Source of the DNA: Phycisphaerae bacterium
GTDB taxonomy: Bacteria; Planctomycetota; Phycisphaerae; SM23-33
Direction of reading: 5' to 3'
Length of the DNA: 49,134 nucleotides
NCBI GenBank assembly: GCA_018335035.1
Contig: JAGXKT010000018.1
Span: forward strand, 1 to 49,134
The notes under the pieces are model-generated. The model was not told the origin of the DNA. It made no database searches and saw only the letters and a list, made by a program, of their open reading frames with translations. How positions within the stretch are numbered: the stretch's first letter is position 1; each line of letters begins with the position of its first letter. A program made the translations under genes and the position numbers. Shown here in pieces: positions 32,786 to 41,191 of the stretch.

Positions 32786-34396
32786 TCAGTCTGTTGCGTG
32801 CAGTTCGGCCGGCGGGCGGGCGCCCTTACGTTCAAGCCGCCGCGCGTGGTCCACCGGGCAGCTCGCGTAGCATCGCCCGCACGACAGGCACAGCGCCCGG
32901 TCGGGCGCGTAGTCCTCGCGGCGGCGACGCACGGCCAGCGAGACGAGCTTGAGCGCCACGACCAGGGCAATGAAGCCCGACGCCACGGGCGTCGCCCAGG
33001 CGAAGCTGCGCCGCACCGCCCGCCCGTGAGCCAGCAGCATGTCCACCGGCACGTCGCTGCCGGCGAAGGCCTCCGTGACGTCGCTGTCGCCGCGGACGGC
33101 GCCGTGGGCGGCCAGCTCGCGGTGAACCGCCTCGGCGCGGGCGACGGTGGGGTGCATGCGGGCGACGCGCCCGGCCAGCCATGCGCCACCCCAGGCGCCG
33201 GCGGCGGTCAAAACCGGCACGACCAGCAGCAGCGCCGCCAGCGTCAGCTTGCCGCGGCGGCGCGGCGCGGGGCGCCCGCCGGTGTTCGGTGCGCGGATCG
33301 CGCCGTACGGGCAGGCGCTTTCGCACAGCCGGCAGCGGATACACGCATCCGGCGTGATCGTCGCGTGCCGCCACGAGAGGCGCGACAGCGGGCGAAGAAT
33401 GGCGCCGTACGGGCACAGGAAGCGGCAATACGGCCGGGCGAGGAACACGCCCAATACCAGAACCCCGGCGCCGATTAGCAGCATGATGACCGGCCCGCTG
33501 AGGCGGAAGATGCCCACGAACGGGTCCTGGCGGCAGATCAGGAACCCGCCGCCCGTCGTCGCCAGCAGCACGGCCGCGGCGAGATACACGTACGCGAAGA
33601 GCCCCAACCCGTGTCCCAGCCAGGCGGGCAATTGGACGGGCTTCAGCGCGACGGCCTCCTGGATCGCACCGAGCGGGCAAACGGCCGCGCAGAACGTCCG
33701 CCCGAACAGCAGCGTCGCAACCAGCGGCAGGGCGAAGAAGGCCACGATTACCCACGGCACACCGTGGGCAAACCGCAGCACGGGGCGCATCTCCGTGCGG
33801 ACAAGCTCGCCCAGTGGCACGGGCGGCGCGTCGCCGGGCGGGGCGATGCGCTCCCGTCCGATCCGCCCCAGCGTTCGCTTGCTGTCCGGGCCGACCCACA
33901 ACGATAGGACGAAGTCGCGCCCCCGCCCGCTCGTCTCGGCGGCGGCGAAATCGCCGGCACGGGCGCGCCATGCCTCGGCGATGCGCTCGGCGCTCAGGCC
34001 GTGCGCTTCGGCGGCCGCGGCGTCGGGCGTGACCAGCGCGCGGACGTCGAACACGGGGCAGACGCGCTGGATCGCGCCGATCGGGCAGACGCAACCCCGC
34101 CGGTAGAAGCCGAAGTACCCCAGCGCCAGCAGCGTCAGCACGACCAGCCCGCCGCGCGAGCGGAAGCGCAGCGCCGCGGCGCTCGCCACGACGAGAAACG
34201 CCGCCAGAACGGCCACGTCCACGTATTGCATCGTCCGCGACCGCGGCGCCGGGCTGGGCACGTCCGGCGGGACGTAGTCTTCGCTGAGTTCCGGCACGCT
34301 GAAACGCTGCTCGGCGACCAGATGCGTCGCCGCTGAAGCGATGACAACACCGGCAGCAACCGGCAGAACCAGCAGCATCCACCGGCGGCGTCTCAT
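32786..34396 (-). CDS. NapH/NosR-like membrane polyferredoxin
   Basis: The 536-residue integral membrane protein has about six spans. Cys motifs on cytoplasmic loops are CVCPIGAIQRVCP (102-113), FCAAVCPLGAIQE (236-247) and YCRFLCPYGAI (323-333). Two [4Fe-4S] ferredoxin motifs follow, CIRCRLCESACP (352-362) and, at the C-terminus, CLSCGRCYASCP (about 510). NapH and NosR types pass electrons between the quinol or cytoplasmic side and periplasmic proteins. The periplasmic-loop region 115-215 has no recognisable FMN domain. It overlaps the Tat ferredoxin gene by 4 bp (ATGA at 34393-34396). Confidence 0.88.
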   Translation of the reverse strand: MRRRRWMLLVLPVAAGVVIASAATHLVAEQRFSVPELSEDYVPPDVPSPAPRSRTMQYVDVAVLAAFLVVASAAALRFRSRGGLVVLTLLALGYFGFYRRGCVCPIGAIQRVCPVFDVRALVTPDAAAAEAHGLSAERIAEAWRARAGDFAAAETSGRGRDFVLSLWVGPDSKRTLGRIGRERIAPPGDAPPVPLGELVRTEMRPVLRFAHGVPWVIVAFFALPLVATLLFGRTFCAAVCPLGAIQEAVALKPVQLPAWLGHGLGLFAYVYLAAAVLLATTGGGFLICRQDPFVGIFRLSGPVIMLLIGAGVLVLGVFLARPYCRFLCPYGAILRPLSRLSWRHATITPDACIRCRLCESACPYGAIRAPNTGGRPAPRRRGKLTLAALLLVVPVLTAAGAWGGAWLAGRVARMHPTVARAEAVHRELAAHGAVRGDSDVTEAFAGSDVPVDMLLAHGRAVRRSFAWATPVASGFIALVVALKLVSLAVRRRREDYAPDRALCLSCGRCYASCPVDHARRLERKGARPPAELHATD

Positions 34397-35001
34397 GCGT
34401 CCGCCCCCTTCGGCAGATAGGGCGTCCCGGCCGGGACGAGCCGAAACGCCTGTGACGGGCAGGCCTTGGCGATGGCGCATTCGTTGCAGTTGAGGCAACG
34501 GTCGTGGCGAACCTGGAGATACAGCGAGCCGTTGCCGAACGTGTTGCAGCCCTCGACGCACCGCGCGCAGCCGATACAGGTCGCCTCGTCGATGAGGTAG
34601 TCGTAGTGCTGGCCCTCGATATGCCGCCGCTCGATCGCGCCCGTGGGACAAAGCTGGTACTCCGCACCGGCCCCGGCATGCGAGCCCGGGCGCGACTCGT
34701 AGTAGCCGAAGCAGAAATCACACCGCCCGCATAGCGCGTAGGCGTGAACGCACTTGACGGCCGAGGGCTCCAGAACGCATTCCGTCGCACACCGCCCGCA
34801 CTGCACACACGCCGACGGATCGATCTGCCAGACACGGCGCTCGCCGCCGGCGGCGCCGGCGCGCATCGCCGCCGGACCGCCCGTGGCGCTGTCGCGCGTC
34901 AACAGCCAGCCCGCCGCGGCGCCGAGCCCGGCAATGCACCCGCCGCGCAGCACGTCGCGCCGCGTCAGCCCGTTCGCGCTGTCGGCGTCATGCGGGCTCA
35001 C
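34393..35001 (-). CDS. Tat-exported polyferredoxin (NapG/NrfC-like)
   Basis: The 202-residue protein has a twin-arginine signal (LTRRDVLRGG, 12-21) and a mature part that is nearly all Fe-S motifs: C65/68/71/75, C84, C91/94/97, C118, C142/145/148/152 and C169/172/175/181. That is enough for up to four [4Fe-4S] clusters. The combination with a NapH-like protein is the NapGH pattern, in which a periplasmic ferredoxin receives or gives electrons at the membrane face. The start is a GTG at 35001 with AGGGAGAG upstream and a 4-bp overlap (GTGA) with the previous gene. Longer upstream readings would be Arg-rich and unlike the family. Confidence 0.88.
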   Translation of the reverse strand: MSPHDADSANGLTRRDVLRGGCIAGLGAAAGWLLTRDSATGGPAAMRAGAAGGERRVWQIDPSACVQCGRCATECVLEPSAVKCVHAYALCGRCDFCFGYYESRPGSHAGAGAEYQLCPTGAIERRHIEGQHYDYLIDEATCIGCARCVEGCNTFGNGSLYLQVRHDRCLNCNECAIAKACPSQAFRLVPAGTPYLPKGADA

Positions 35002-35261
35002 GTGGGCTCTCCCTTGTGACGTCGCGCGGCCGGCAGGGCGCAGTCGCTCAGGGCCCCGCAACTCGCGCAGCGCGAGGCGTTGATGCAGCGCGTCGGAGAA
35101 GGCGCCTCCCAGGGTCGAACCAGCGCCCAGGCGCCGGCCGCCACGGCCGCCAGAACGCCGCCGCGCGCGACGGTCCGCAACAGCTCGCGCCGCGACAGAT
35201 CGCTTCGCGAGGCCGCTGCATCGGCCGGCGACCGCTTCGTCGTTCGGGGCATGCGTGTCAT
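34998..35261 (-). CDS. Small Tat-exported protein with a C-x5-C-x2-C-x5-C motif
   Basis: The 87-residue protein has a twin-arginine signal (LSRRELLRTVARGG, 22-35, then a hydrophobic run) and a 30-residue mature tail holding C59, C65, C68 and C74 followed by ALPAARRHK. Four closely spaced cysteines after a Tat signal suggest a folded Fe-S or metal site, since Tat exports folded cofactor proteins. I recall a similar small protein beside NapGH-like genes in other phyla but cannot give a characterised member. It is coupled to both neighbours by 4-bp overlaps. Confidence 0.72.
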   Translation of the reverse strand: MTRMPRTTKRSPADAAASRSDLSRRELLRTVARGGVLAAVAAGAWALVRPWEAPSPTRCINASRCASCGALSDCALPAARRHKGEPT

Positions 35262-36328
35262 TGCGATGCTGTATCCGTCTTCCGCTCGTAGATGCGCAGC
35301 ACGCCGGTGGCGCGGTCGAGCACGTACACCCTGCCGGCGCCGGCGGCGACCTCCAGCCCGATCCGATCCGTCCGCCCCCGACGGGCGGCGTTGCGCTGCT
35401 CGACGAACGCATCCGGGCCGGCGATAACGCTTTCGACCGTGCCGCGCCGCTCGCCGGCGTCGGGTCCGACGTCCGCATAGTACACCTTCACCGTCGGCAG
35501 GCCCTTCTCGCTGGTGACGATGCCGAACGCGTCGCCGGGCATCCCCTCATGTAACACGGCGAGGTCCACCGGGTTGCAGCAGCCGCAGAAGTCGTCGACG
35601 CTGACGGAGCTTTCCCCCCAGGCGAAGCGCAGCCGGCGGGCATCGTCGTAGGCCTCCACCTGTCGCGTGCCGCAGTGGGCCACGCGCAGCCACGCCCCCT
35701 CGCTGCCGTCTGCCGGGGCCCAGGCGACGGTGAAGTACCCGCTCGGGACGGTGAACCCGCCTCGCCGGCCTTGCTCGCGGCCGGAGGCGTCGTACCAGAG
35801 GACCATCCCCTCGCGCGTCGCGGCGTTCCAGCCGGCGACGGCGACGGCGCCCGTCCGCGCATCCAGGTCCGTGATGACGACGCCCGCCGGCAGGGTTTCC
35901 CAGCGGTCTTGCAGCACCCCGTCGGGCAGGCGGCGGCGCTCGATGCGGCGCGCCAGCGCGACGTACAGGGCGTCTCCAGCGACGGCCAAGGCGACGGGCT
36001 CATCGCCGACGGCGATGTCGCGTCGCCGCGCGGCCGGACCGGTCATGTCCAGCGCACGAACGACTCCCTCCCCGGCGACGTAGGCGACGCCGTCTGCCAC
36101 GGCGAGGTCACCAGCCCGCGCCAAGCCGGTGTCGATCCGTCGGACCTCGCGCCACGCCAGCAGGTCGGCGGGGATGTCGCGCTGCGCCGGGCCCTCGGGC
36201 TCCGGGTCGGGCCCGCAGCCGGGCGCCACAGCCGCCAGCGCAATCATGCATCCTGCAAGCCACAGCGGCGCGTGCGGCCTGCACGTATCGAGGATTCGTC
36301 GTATTGTGTACATTTCGTAAACGGTCAC
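35258..36328 (-). CDS. Beta-propeller (NHL-like) lipoprotein with a CGCCNP motif
   Basis: The 356-residue protein has a signal ending in lipobox APGC (Cys38) and a propeller-like mature part of repeated strands (GDLAVADGVAYVAGEG, ALAVAGDALYVAL, GRVYVLDRATGVLRIYERK). A conserved-looking FCGCCNPVDLAVL (about 236-248) adds a possible metal or Fe-S ligand cluster on one blade. The GTG at 36328 was chosen over ATG 36313 because it makes a 4-bp overlap (GTGA) with the upstream gene, as at the neighbouring junctions. It is likely anchored to the outer face of the cytoplasmic membrane or in the periplasm. Confidence 0.75.
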   Translation of the reverse strand: MTVYEMYTIRRILDTCRPHAPLWLAGCMIALAAVAPGCGPDPEPEGPAQRDIPADLLAWREVRRIDTGLARAGDLAVADGVAYVAGEGVVRALDMTGPAARRRDIAVGDEPVALAVAGDALYVALARRIERRRLPDGVLQDRWETLPAGVVITDLDARTGAVAVAGWNAATREGMVLWYDASGREQGRRGGFTVPSGYFTVAWAPADGSEGAWLRVAHCGTRQVEAYDDARRLRFAWGESSVSVDDFCGCCNPVDLAVLHEGMPGDAFGIVTSEKGLPTVKVYYADVGPDAGERRGTVESVIAGPDAFVEQRNAARRGRTDRIGLEVAAGAGRVYVLDRATGVLRIYERKTDTASQ

Positions 36329-37806
36329 GGCTCGTCTTGCGGCGAGAGGTCTAGACATTTGAGTCGCGTGAAGTCCCGCAGCAGCAGCTTGTCGCCCGCC
36401 ACAGCCATCGGCGCCCAGGACTCCCTGCCCGCCTCGAAGACGCGCGCCTGCGCCAGCCGCCGGTAGCCGTCGGGCGAGGCCCGCGCCATGGTCAGCTCGC
36501 CGACGTTGTTCATCACGAGCAGCTTGCCGTCGGCAATCACGTACGGGCCCCAGGCGAAGCGGTCGGCCCGGCCGCTGGTCCAGAGGTGTTCGCCGCTGAG
36601 CGTGGCGCAGGCGAGCTGTCCACGGAGGGGCCCGCCCCCGGCCGGCAGGACGAGATACACTCGCCCGTCGTCAGCGCCGCCATGGAAGATCGGCGTCTGC
36701 TGATACGAGCCGAGCTGCCCGGGTTCGAAGCGTTGGATGCGCTCGGCCGTCAGGCCGCCACCGTTCTCACGGAGCTGCAGCAGCACCCCGCCGGCGCCGT
36801 ACCCGCCTGTCAGCAGGATGCGTCCGGCACCGCAGTCGACCGGCGAGGGGATGTTCGCCGGCGTGACCTCCCACGGCGCGTAAGTCCACAGCACGTGCCC
36901 GTCCTCGCGCGACACGCCGACGACGCCGCCGCTGGCCGGGTAGACGTACATCCGCCACGTCTTGTCCGCACCTCGGAACGTCACCGGCACAGGTGAAGCG
37001 TGCGTCATCTTCCAGCCGTGCGGGTTTTCGGCCGTCCATTTGAGCGCCGGGCGGCGGGTGCCGTCGTCGCGCGGCGTGCCAAACGCGCACCAGGCGGCGA
37101 TCATGAGCTTCTCGCCGGCCGGGGCGATCACCGCGTACTCGCGCCCGTCGGCGTCCCTGTCGATCAGCGGACATTGCCCGGCGTACCACTTGGGGACCGT
37201 GGCACCGTATTCCTTGACGAGGTCGATGCTCCAGAGGTAATCGCCGTCGGTGTCCGTACACAGGACGTGGCAGGCGGGCGAGAAGCTCACGACGTACTCG
37301 CGTGTCGCGGCCGGAACGGTCCGCGAGTAGCCGTGGTCTGACGGCAGCGTGAGGGGATAGCCGCGGCGCCAGACATCGTCGCCCGTCGCCAGCGACAGGC
37401 AGCGCAGCACGTCGGCCTCGGCGTCGGCGTCGTAGTCGAGGAGGTAGACGCGTCCGTCGACGACGGCCGGTCCGCCATAGCCGTCCCCGACGGAAACCTC
37501 CCAGACGACGGGCGGGCCGCCGGCGCCCCAGCGGTCGGCCAGCGGCGGTCCCGGCGGGCGGATGCCGTCGCGACCGGGCCCGCGAAAGCCACCCCAGTCG
37601 TCCGCGGCATCGCCGGGGGTACCGGGCCCGCGCTCGAGCGTGCCGGGCAGCCCGGCGGGGAAGTACATCGGCACCTCCGCCATGCCGCTGCGCAGGGCCA
37701 TCTGTGGCACGCCGCTCAGCCAAACGGCCAGAACGACCGCCGCCACCGCCACGACCACGATTGGTGCGATCAGTCTGCCAAACGCGGGGCTCATCGGCAT
37801 CATCAT
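36325..37806 (-). CDS. Membrane-anchored PQQ-like beta-propeller protein A
   Basis: This 493-residue protein is the first gene of the redox operon. One N-terminal membrane helix (about 9-29, GRLIAPIVVVAVAAVVLAVW) is followed by GGFRGPGRDG, an element often found at the beginning of Planctomycete PQQ-repeat proteins, and a beta-propeller (GDGYGGPAVVDGRVYLLDYD, CLSLATGDDVWRR, SREDGHVLWTYAP, CATLSGEHLWTSG). No heme or Fe-S motif is present. ATG 37806 is the first of a short run of ATGs (37806, 37803, 37800, 37794), so the exact start is uncertain. It is divergent from the plus-strand propeller gene, with an 81-bp shared promoter region. Confidence 0.8.
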   Translation of the reverse strand: MMMPMSPAFGRLIAPIVVVAVAAVVLAVWLSGVPQMALRSGMAEVPMYFPAGLPGTLERGPGTPGDAADDWGGFRGPGRDGIRPPGPPLADRWGAGGPPVVWEVSVGDGYGGPAVVDGRVYLLDYDADAEADVLRCLSLATGDDVWRRGYPLTLPSDHGYSRTVPAATREYVVSFSPACHVLCTDTDGDYLWSIDLVKEYGATVPKWYAGQCPLIDRDADGREYAVIAPAGEKLMIAAWCAFGTPRDDGTRRPALKWTAENPHGWKMTHASPVPVTFRGADKTWRMYVYPASGGVVGVSREDGHVLWTYAPWEVTPANIPSPVDCGAGRILLTGGYGAGGVLLQLRENGGGLTAERIQRFEPGQLGSYQQTPIFHGGADDGRVYLVLPAGGGPLRGQLACATLSGEHLWTSGRADRFAWGPYVIADGKLLVMNNVGELTMARASPDGYRRLAQARVFEAGRESWAPMAVAGDKLLLRDFTRLKCLDLSPQDEP

Positions 37807-37887
37807 ACACGCCCGACCGCCCGCGAACCGAACGAAACCATAGGCCCTCGACCGGCATCTGGCGTAGGATGGAAGGCGGTGGAACTT

Positions 37888-39123
37888 ATGCGACGCACAG
37901 CCGGACAGTTCCTGACGATCGCGGCCGTACTGGCCGGAGTCGGTGCCGGGTCCGCGGGCGAGCCGCCGAAACCCGACAGCCGCCTCGCCGCGCCGCCGGC
38001 CTGGCCGATCCATCGCGGCGACCGCGCCCTGACGGGCCGGGCGCGCGGCACGCTGCGGCTGCCGCTGCGGACGGTCTGGACGGCGAAGCTCGGCGCGGGG
38101 CTGCGGTCGTCGCCCGTCGTCGCCGGCGGACAGGTGCTGATCGGCTCGGCGCGCGGCATCGTTCGCGCGTTCGACGCCGACGACGGCACGGAGCGCTGGG
38201 CGCGCGACGTCGGCGAGCCGGTCGACGCCCCGCCGTGCGCCCACGCCGGACGCGTCTACGTCGGCGGCGCCGACGGCGGGCTGCACTGTCTCGATGCCGA
38301 CGACGGCACCGTGCACTGGACCTACCGCACGGGGGCCAAGATCGTCGGCTCGCCGAACTGGGCCTATGTGGTCGACAAGACCGAGACGCGTGCGCTGCGC
38401 ATCGTCGTCGGCAGCTACGACAACAAGCTGCACTGCGTCGACGCCGACGGGCATCGCGTCTGGACGTACGAGACGGAGAACTTCATTAACGGCACGCCCG
38501 CAATCGCGGCACGCCGGGTGCTGTTCGGCGGCTGCGACGCCAACGTGTATGCCGTCGCCCTGACCGATGGGGCGCGTCACGCGGCCGTCGATACCGGCTC
38601 GTACATCGCCGCCTCGCCCGCGGTCGACGGCGACGATGTCTACGTCGGACACTACGGCGGGCGGTTCGTCCGGGTGGACCTGGCGGCCGGGCGCGTCGCG
38701 TGGCGCTACGGTGCAGGCGAAGACCCGTTCTTCTCCTCGCCGGCGCTGGCGGACGACCGCGTCGTGGTCGGCGGGCGTGACGGCAAGGTTCATTGCATCG
38801 CTCGCGCCGACGGGACCAAACTCTGGACGTTCGCCACCGGCGGCATGGTCGACGCGGCGCCCGTGATCTGCGGCGACAATGTCGTCGTCGGCTCGGACGA
38901 CGCGACGCTCTATGTGCTGGACCTGTCCGACGGAACCAAGCTGTGGTCGCAGCGCCTCAGCGACCGGATCACCACGTCGCCGGCCGTCGCGGCGCCGCCC
39001 GCAGCGGCAAGCGGAACGAAGCCGCCCGCCTGCGTGTGGGTCGCCTGCGACGACGGCACGCTCCACGCACTGCAGCAGGCGCCGCCCCCGACGGACGAAC
39101 CGCATGAGGACACCGACCCGTGA
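37888..39123 (+). CDS. Periplasmic PQQ-like beta-propeller protein C (BamB-like)
   Basis: The 411-residue protein has a signal peptide (RRTAGQFLTIAAVLAGVGAG) and a clean seven- or eight-bladed propeller with repeated blade ends VRAFDADDGTERWARD, LHCLDADDGTVHWTY, LHCVDADGHRVWTY, VHCIARADGTKLWTF and LYVLDLSDGTKLWSQ. This repeat type occurs in BamB and quinoprotein-like binding proteins. ATG 37888 has a GGTGGA site 6 nt upstream; a GTG at 37879 is the alternative. It overlaps the glycosyltransferase gene by 4 bp, so it belongs to the GT-ABC operon rather than the redox operon. Confidence 0.82.
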   Translation: MRRTAGQFLTIAAVLAGVGAGSAGEPPKPDSRLAAPPAWPIHRGDRALTGRARGTLRLPLRTVWTAKLGAGLRSSPVVAGGQVLIGSARGIVRAFDADDGTERWARDVGEPVDAPPCAHAGRVYVGGADGGLHCLDADDGTVHWTYRTGAKIVGSPNWAYVVDKTETRALRIVVGSYDNKLHCVDADGHRVWTYETENFINGTPAIAARRVLFGGCDANVYAVALTDGARHAAVDTGSYIAASPAVDGDDVYVGHYGGRFVRVDLAAGRVAWRYGAGEDPFFSSPALADDRVVVGGRDGKVHCIARADGTKLWTFATGGMVDAAPVICGDNVVVGSDDATLYVLDLSDGTKLWSQRLSDRITTSPAVAAPPAAASGTKPPACVWVACDDGTLHALQQAPPPTDEPHEDTDP

Positions 39124-40445
39124 ATATCCTCCAACTCGTTCCCGGCTCGGGGGATACGTTCTACTGCGAGAACTGCCTGCGCGACAACGCGCTGACGGCC
39201 GCCCTGCGCCGCGCGGGGCACGCGGTCGACATCCTGCCGCTGTACCTGCCGCCGATCGACGAAGGGCTCGACCGCCCGATCGAGGCGCCGATCTTCTTCG
39301 GCGGCGTCAACGCCTACCTTCAGCAGGTCTCTGGGCTGTTCCGGCGGACGCCGCGTTGGCTCGACCGCCTGTTCGACGCGCGCTGGCTGCTCCGCTGGGC
39401 GGGGCGCCGCAGCGGCGCCACGCGCGCCGAGGCCCTCGGCGAGATGACGATCTCCATGCTTCGCGGCGCGCAGGGCCGGCAGGCCAAGGAACTCGACCGG
39501 CTCGTCGCGTTCCTGCGCGATCGCGAGCGGCCGGACGTCGCCGTACTGTCCAACGCCCTGCTGACCGGGCTGGCGCGGCGGCTGAGCCGCGAGCTGGGCA
39601 TTCCGGTCGTCTGCTGGTGCCACGATGAGGACGCCTTCCTCGACGCGCTGCCGGCGCCGCTGGACGCGCGAGCGTGGGAAACGCTCGCCGACCGCGCCGG
39701 CGACATCGCCGCCTTCGTCGCGCCCAGCCGCTACTACGCCGACGTGATGACCCGCCGGCTGAACCTGCCCGCCGAGCGGATGCACGTGCTGCCCGCCGGG
39801 TTGGACCCGGCCGGCTTCGCGCCCGCCGCGACGCCACCCGAGGCGCCGGCAATCGGCTTCCTCTCACACATCGCGCCGGGCAAGGGGCTGGAGACGCTGG
39901 GACAGGCGTACCTCGCGTTGCGCCGCGGGGGGCATCCGCGGCTGCAACTGCGGATCACGGGCGGCCAGACCGCCTGCGATGAGCCCTTCCACAAGCGGTT
40001 CGCTCGGAGCGTCGTTGCCGAAGCGGGTGACGCCGTGCGCTTCGAGCCCGCCTTTGACCGCGAGCACCGCGCCGAGTTCCTGCGGTCGCTGTCGGTACTG
40101 TCGGTGCCGACCCGTCGGCCGGAGGCGTTCGGCCTGTTCGTGCTGGAGGCGCTGGCCTGCGGTGTGCCGGTCGTGCTGCCGCGGCACGGGGCGTTTGTCG
40201 AGCTGGTCGGCGAGACCGGCGGCGGCGTTCTGTGCGAGCCCAACGACGCCGAGGCCCTCGCCGCGGGGCTGGACGAGCTGCTGAGCGACCCGTCGCGCGC
40301 CCGGGCGCTGGGCCGGACCGGGCAACAGGCCGTCCTCAAACGATACACTGCCGATAGCGTCGCGCCGCGCTTCGCCGAGATTTGCCGGGCGGCGTGCGGC
40401 AGCGCGTCGCCCGCCGCGGCGCGCGACGCCGGGAGCCCGTCATGA
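39120..40445 (+). CDS. Glycosyltransferase family 4-type (GT-B fold)
   Basis: The 441-residue cytosolic protein has an N-terminal domain opening with MNILQLVPGSGDTFYCENCLRDNAL, which includes a CENCLRDN motif, and a C-terminal GT-B donor domain with AIGFLSHIAPGKGLETL (about 243-259) and EAFGLFVLEALACGVPVV (about 337-354). The last contains the E-x7-E donor-binding motif of GT4. It transfers a sugar from a nucleotide-sugar donor to an unknown acceptor. The start is a GTG at 39120 overlapping the propeller gene stop (GTGA), and its own stop overlaps the ATPase start by 4 bp. Confidence 0.82.
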   Translation: MNILQLVPGSGDTFYCENCLRDNALTAALRRAGHAVDILPLYLPPIDEGLDRPIEAPIFFGGVNAYLQQVSGLFRRTPRWLDRLFDARWLLRWAGRRSGATRAEALGEMTISMLRGAQGRQAKELDRLVAFLRDRERPDVAVLSNALLTGLARRLSRELGIPVVCWCHDEDAFLDALPAPLDARAWETLADRAGDIAAFVAPSRYYADVMTRRLNLPAERMHVLPAGLDPAGFAPAATPPEAPAIGFLSHIAPGKGLETLGQAYLALRRGGHPRLQLRITGGQTACDEPFHKRFARSVVAEAGDAVRFEPAFDREHRAEFLRSLSVLSVPTRRPEAFGLFVLEALACGVPVVLPRHGAFVELVGETGGGVLCEPNDAEALAAGLDELLSDPSRARALGRTGQQAVLKRYTADSVAPRFAEICRAACGSASPAAARDAGSPS

Positions 40446-41191
40446 GCCGGACCGCCTCGCTGCTGGAACTGATCGACGTTCACAAGCGTTACACCGCCGA
40501 TGGCCCGGCGGTGCTCCGCGGCCTGTCGCTGCGCCTCGACGCGGGCGAGCGGCTGACCGTCACCGGGCCCAGCGGCTCGGGCAAGAGCACGCTGCTGAAC
40601 CTGATCGCCGCGCTGGATGCGCCCACGAGCGGCCGCGTGCGACTCGACGGGACCGACCTTGCCACCTGCAGCGAGACGCACCTGGCCACCCTGCGCAACA
40701 AGCGAATCGGGATGGTCTTTCAGCTCCATCACCTGCTGCCCCAGTGCACGGTCTGGGAGAACGTGCTGGTTCCCGCGCTCGCCGCGGGCGGGCCAAGCGC
40801 CGAAACCGAAGACCACGCCCGCCGCCTGCTGGACCGCGTGGGCCTCGGCGACCACGCCCCCGGCGGCAGCCGCGCAGGCGACCGCCCGGGACGTCTGTCC
40901 GGCGGGCAGCGCCAGCGCGTCGCCGTCGTCCGGGCGCTGGTCAACGCCCCGGCGCTGCTGCTGGCCGACGAGCCGACCGGCTCCCTCGACCGCCGCACGG
41001 CCGACGAGCTGGCCGGACTGCTGTGCGAGCTGAACGCCGAGCAGGGCGTGGCGTTGATCGTCGCGACGCACTCGCGGCGTCTGGCCGGGCAGATCGGCTC
41101 CGTCCGCCCGTTGCGTGAGGGCGCGCTGGGCGAGGGCGCGCCGCAGACCGACACGCCGCCAAAGGACGACCCGGACGAGCCGACCCCGTGA
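40442..41191 (+). CDS. LolD/MacB-type ABC transporter ATPase
   Basis: The 249-residue ATPase has Walker A GPSGSGKST (40-48), the Q-loop FQLHHLLPQ, signature LSGGQRQR, Walker B LLLADEPTGSLD and switch His in ATHSRRL. The QLHHLLP and EPTGSLD motifs place it with MacB/LolD/FtsE ATPases that drive mechanotransmission-type transporters. It is coupled by 4-bp overlaps to the GT upstream (ATGA) and the permease downstream (GTGA). Confidence 0.92.
   Translation: MSRTASLLELIDVHKRYTADGPAVLRGLSLRLDAGERLTVTGPSGSGKSTLLNLIAALDAPTSGRVRLDGTDLATCSETHLATLRNKRIGMVFQLHHLLPQCTVWENVLVPALAAGGPSAETEDHARRLLDRVGLGDHAPGGSRAGDRPGRLSGGQRQRVAVVRALVNAPALLLADEPTGSLDRRTADELAGLLCELNAEQGVALIVATHSRRLAGQIGSVRPLREGALGEGAPQTDTPPKDDPDEPTP

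Noticed and set aside
26974-37806. Respiratory complex I operon
   Set aside because: None of the membrane Nuo subunits (A, H, J-N) or NuoB/C/D/I is present.
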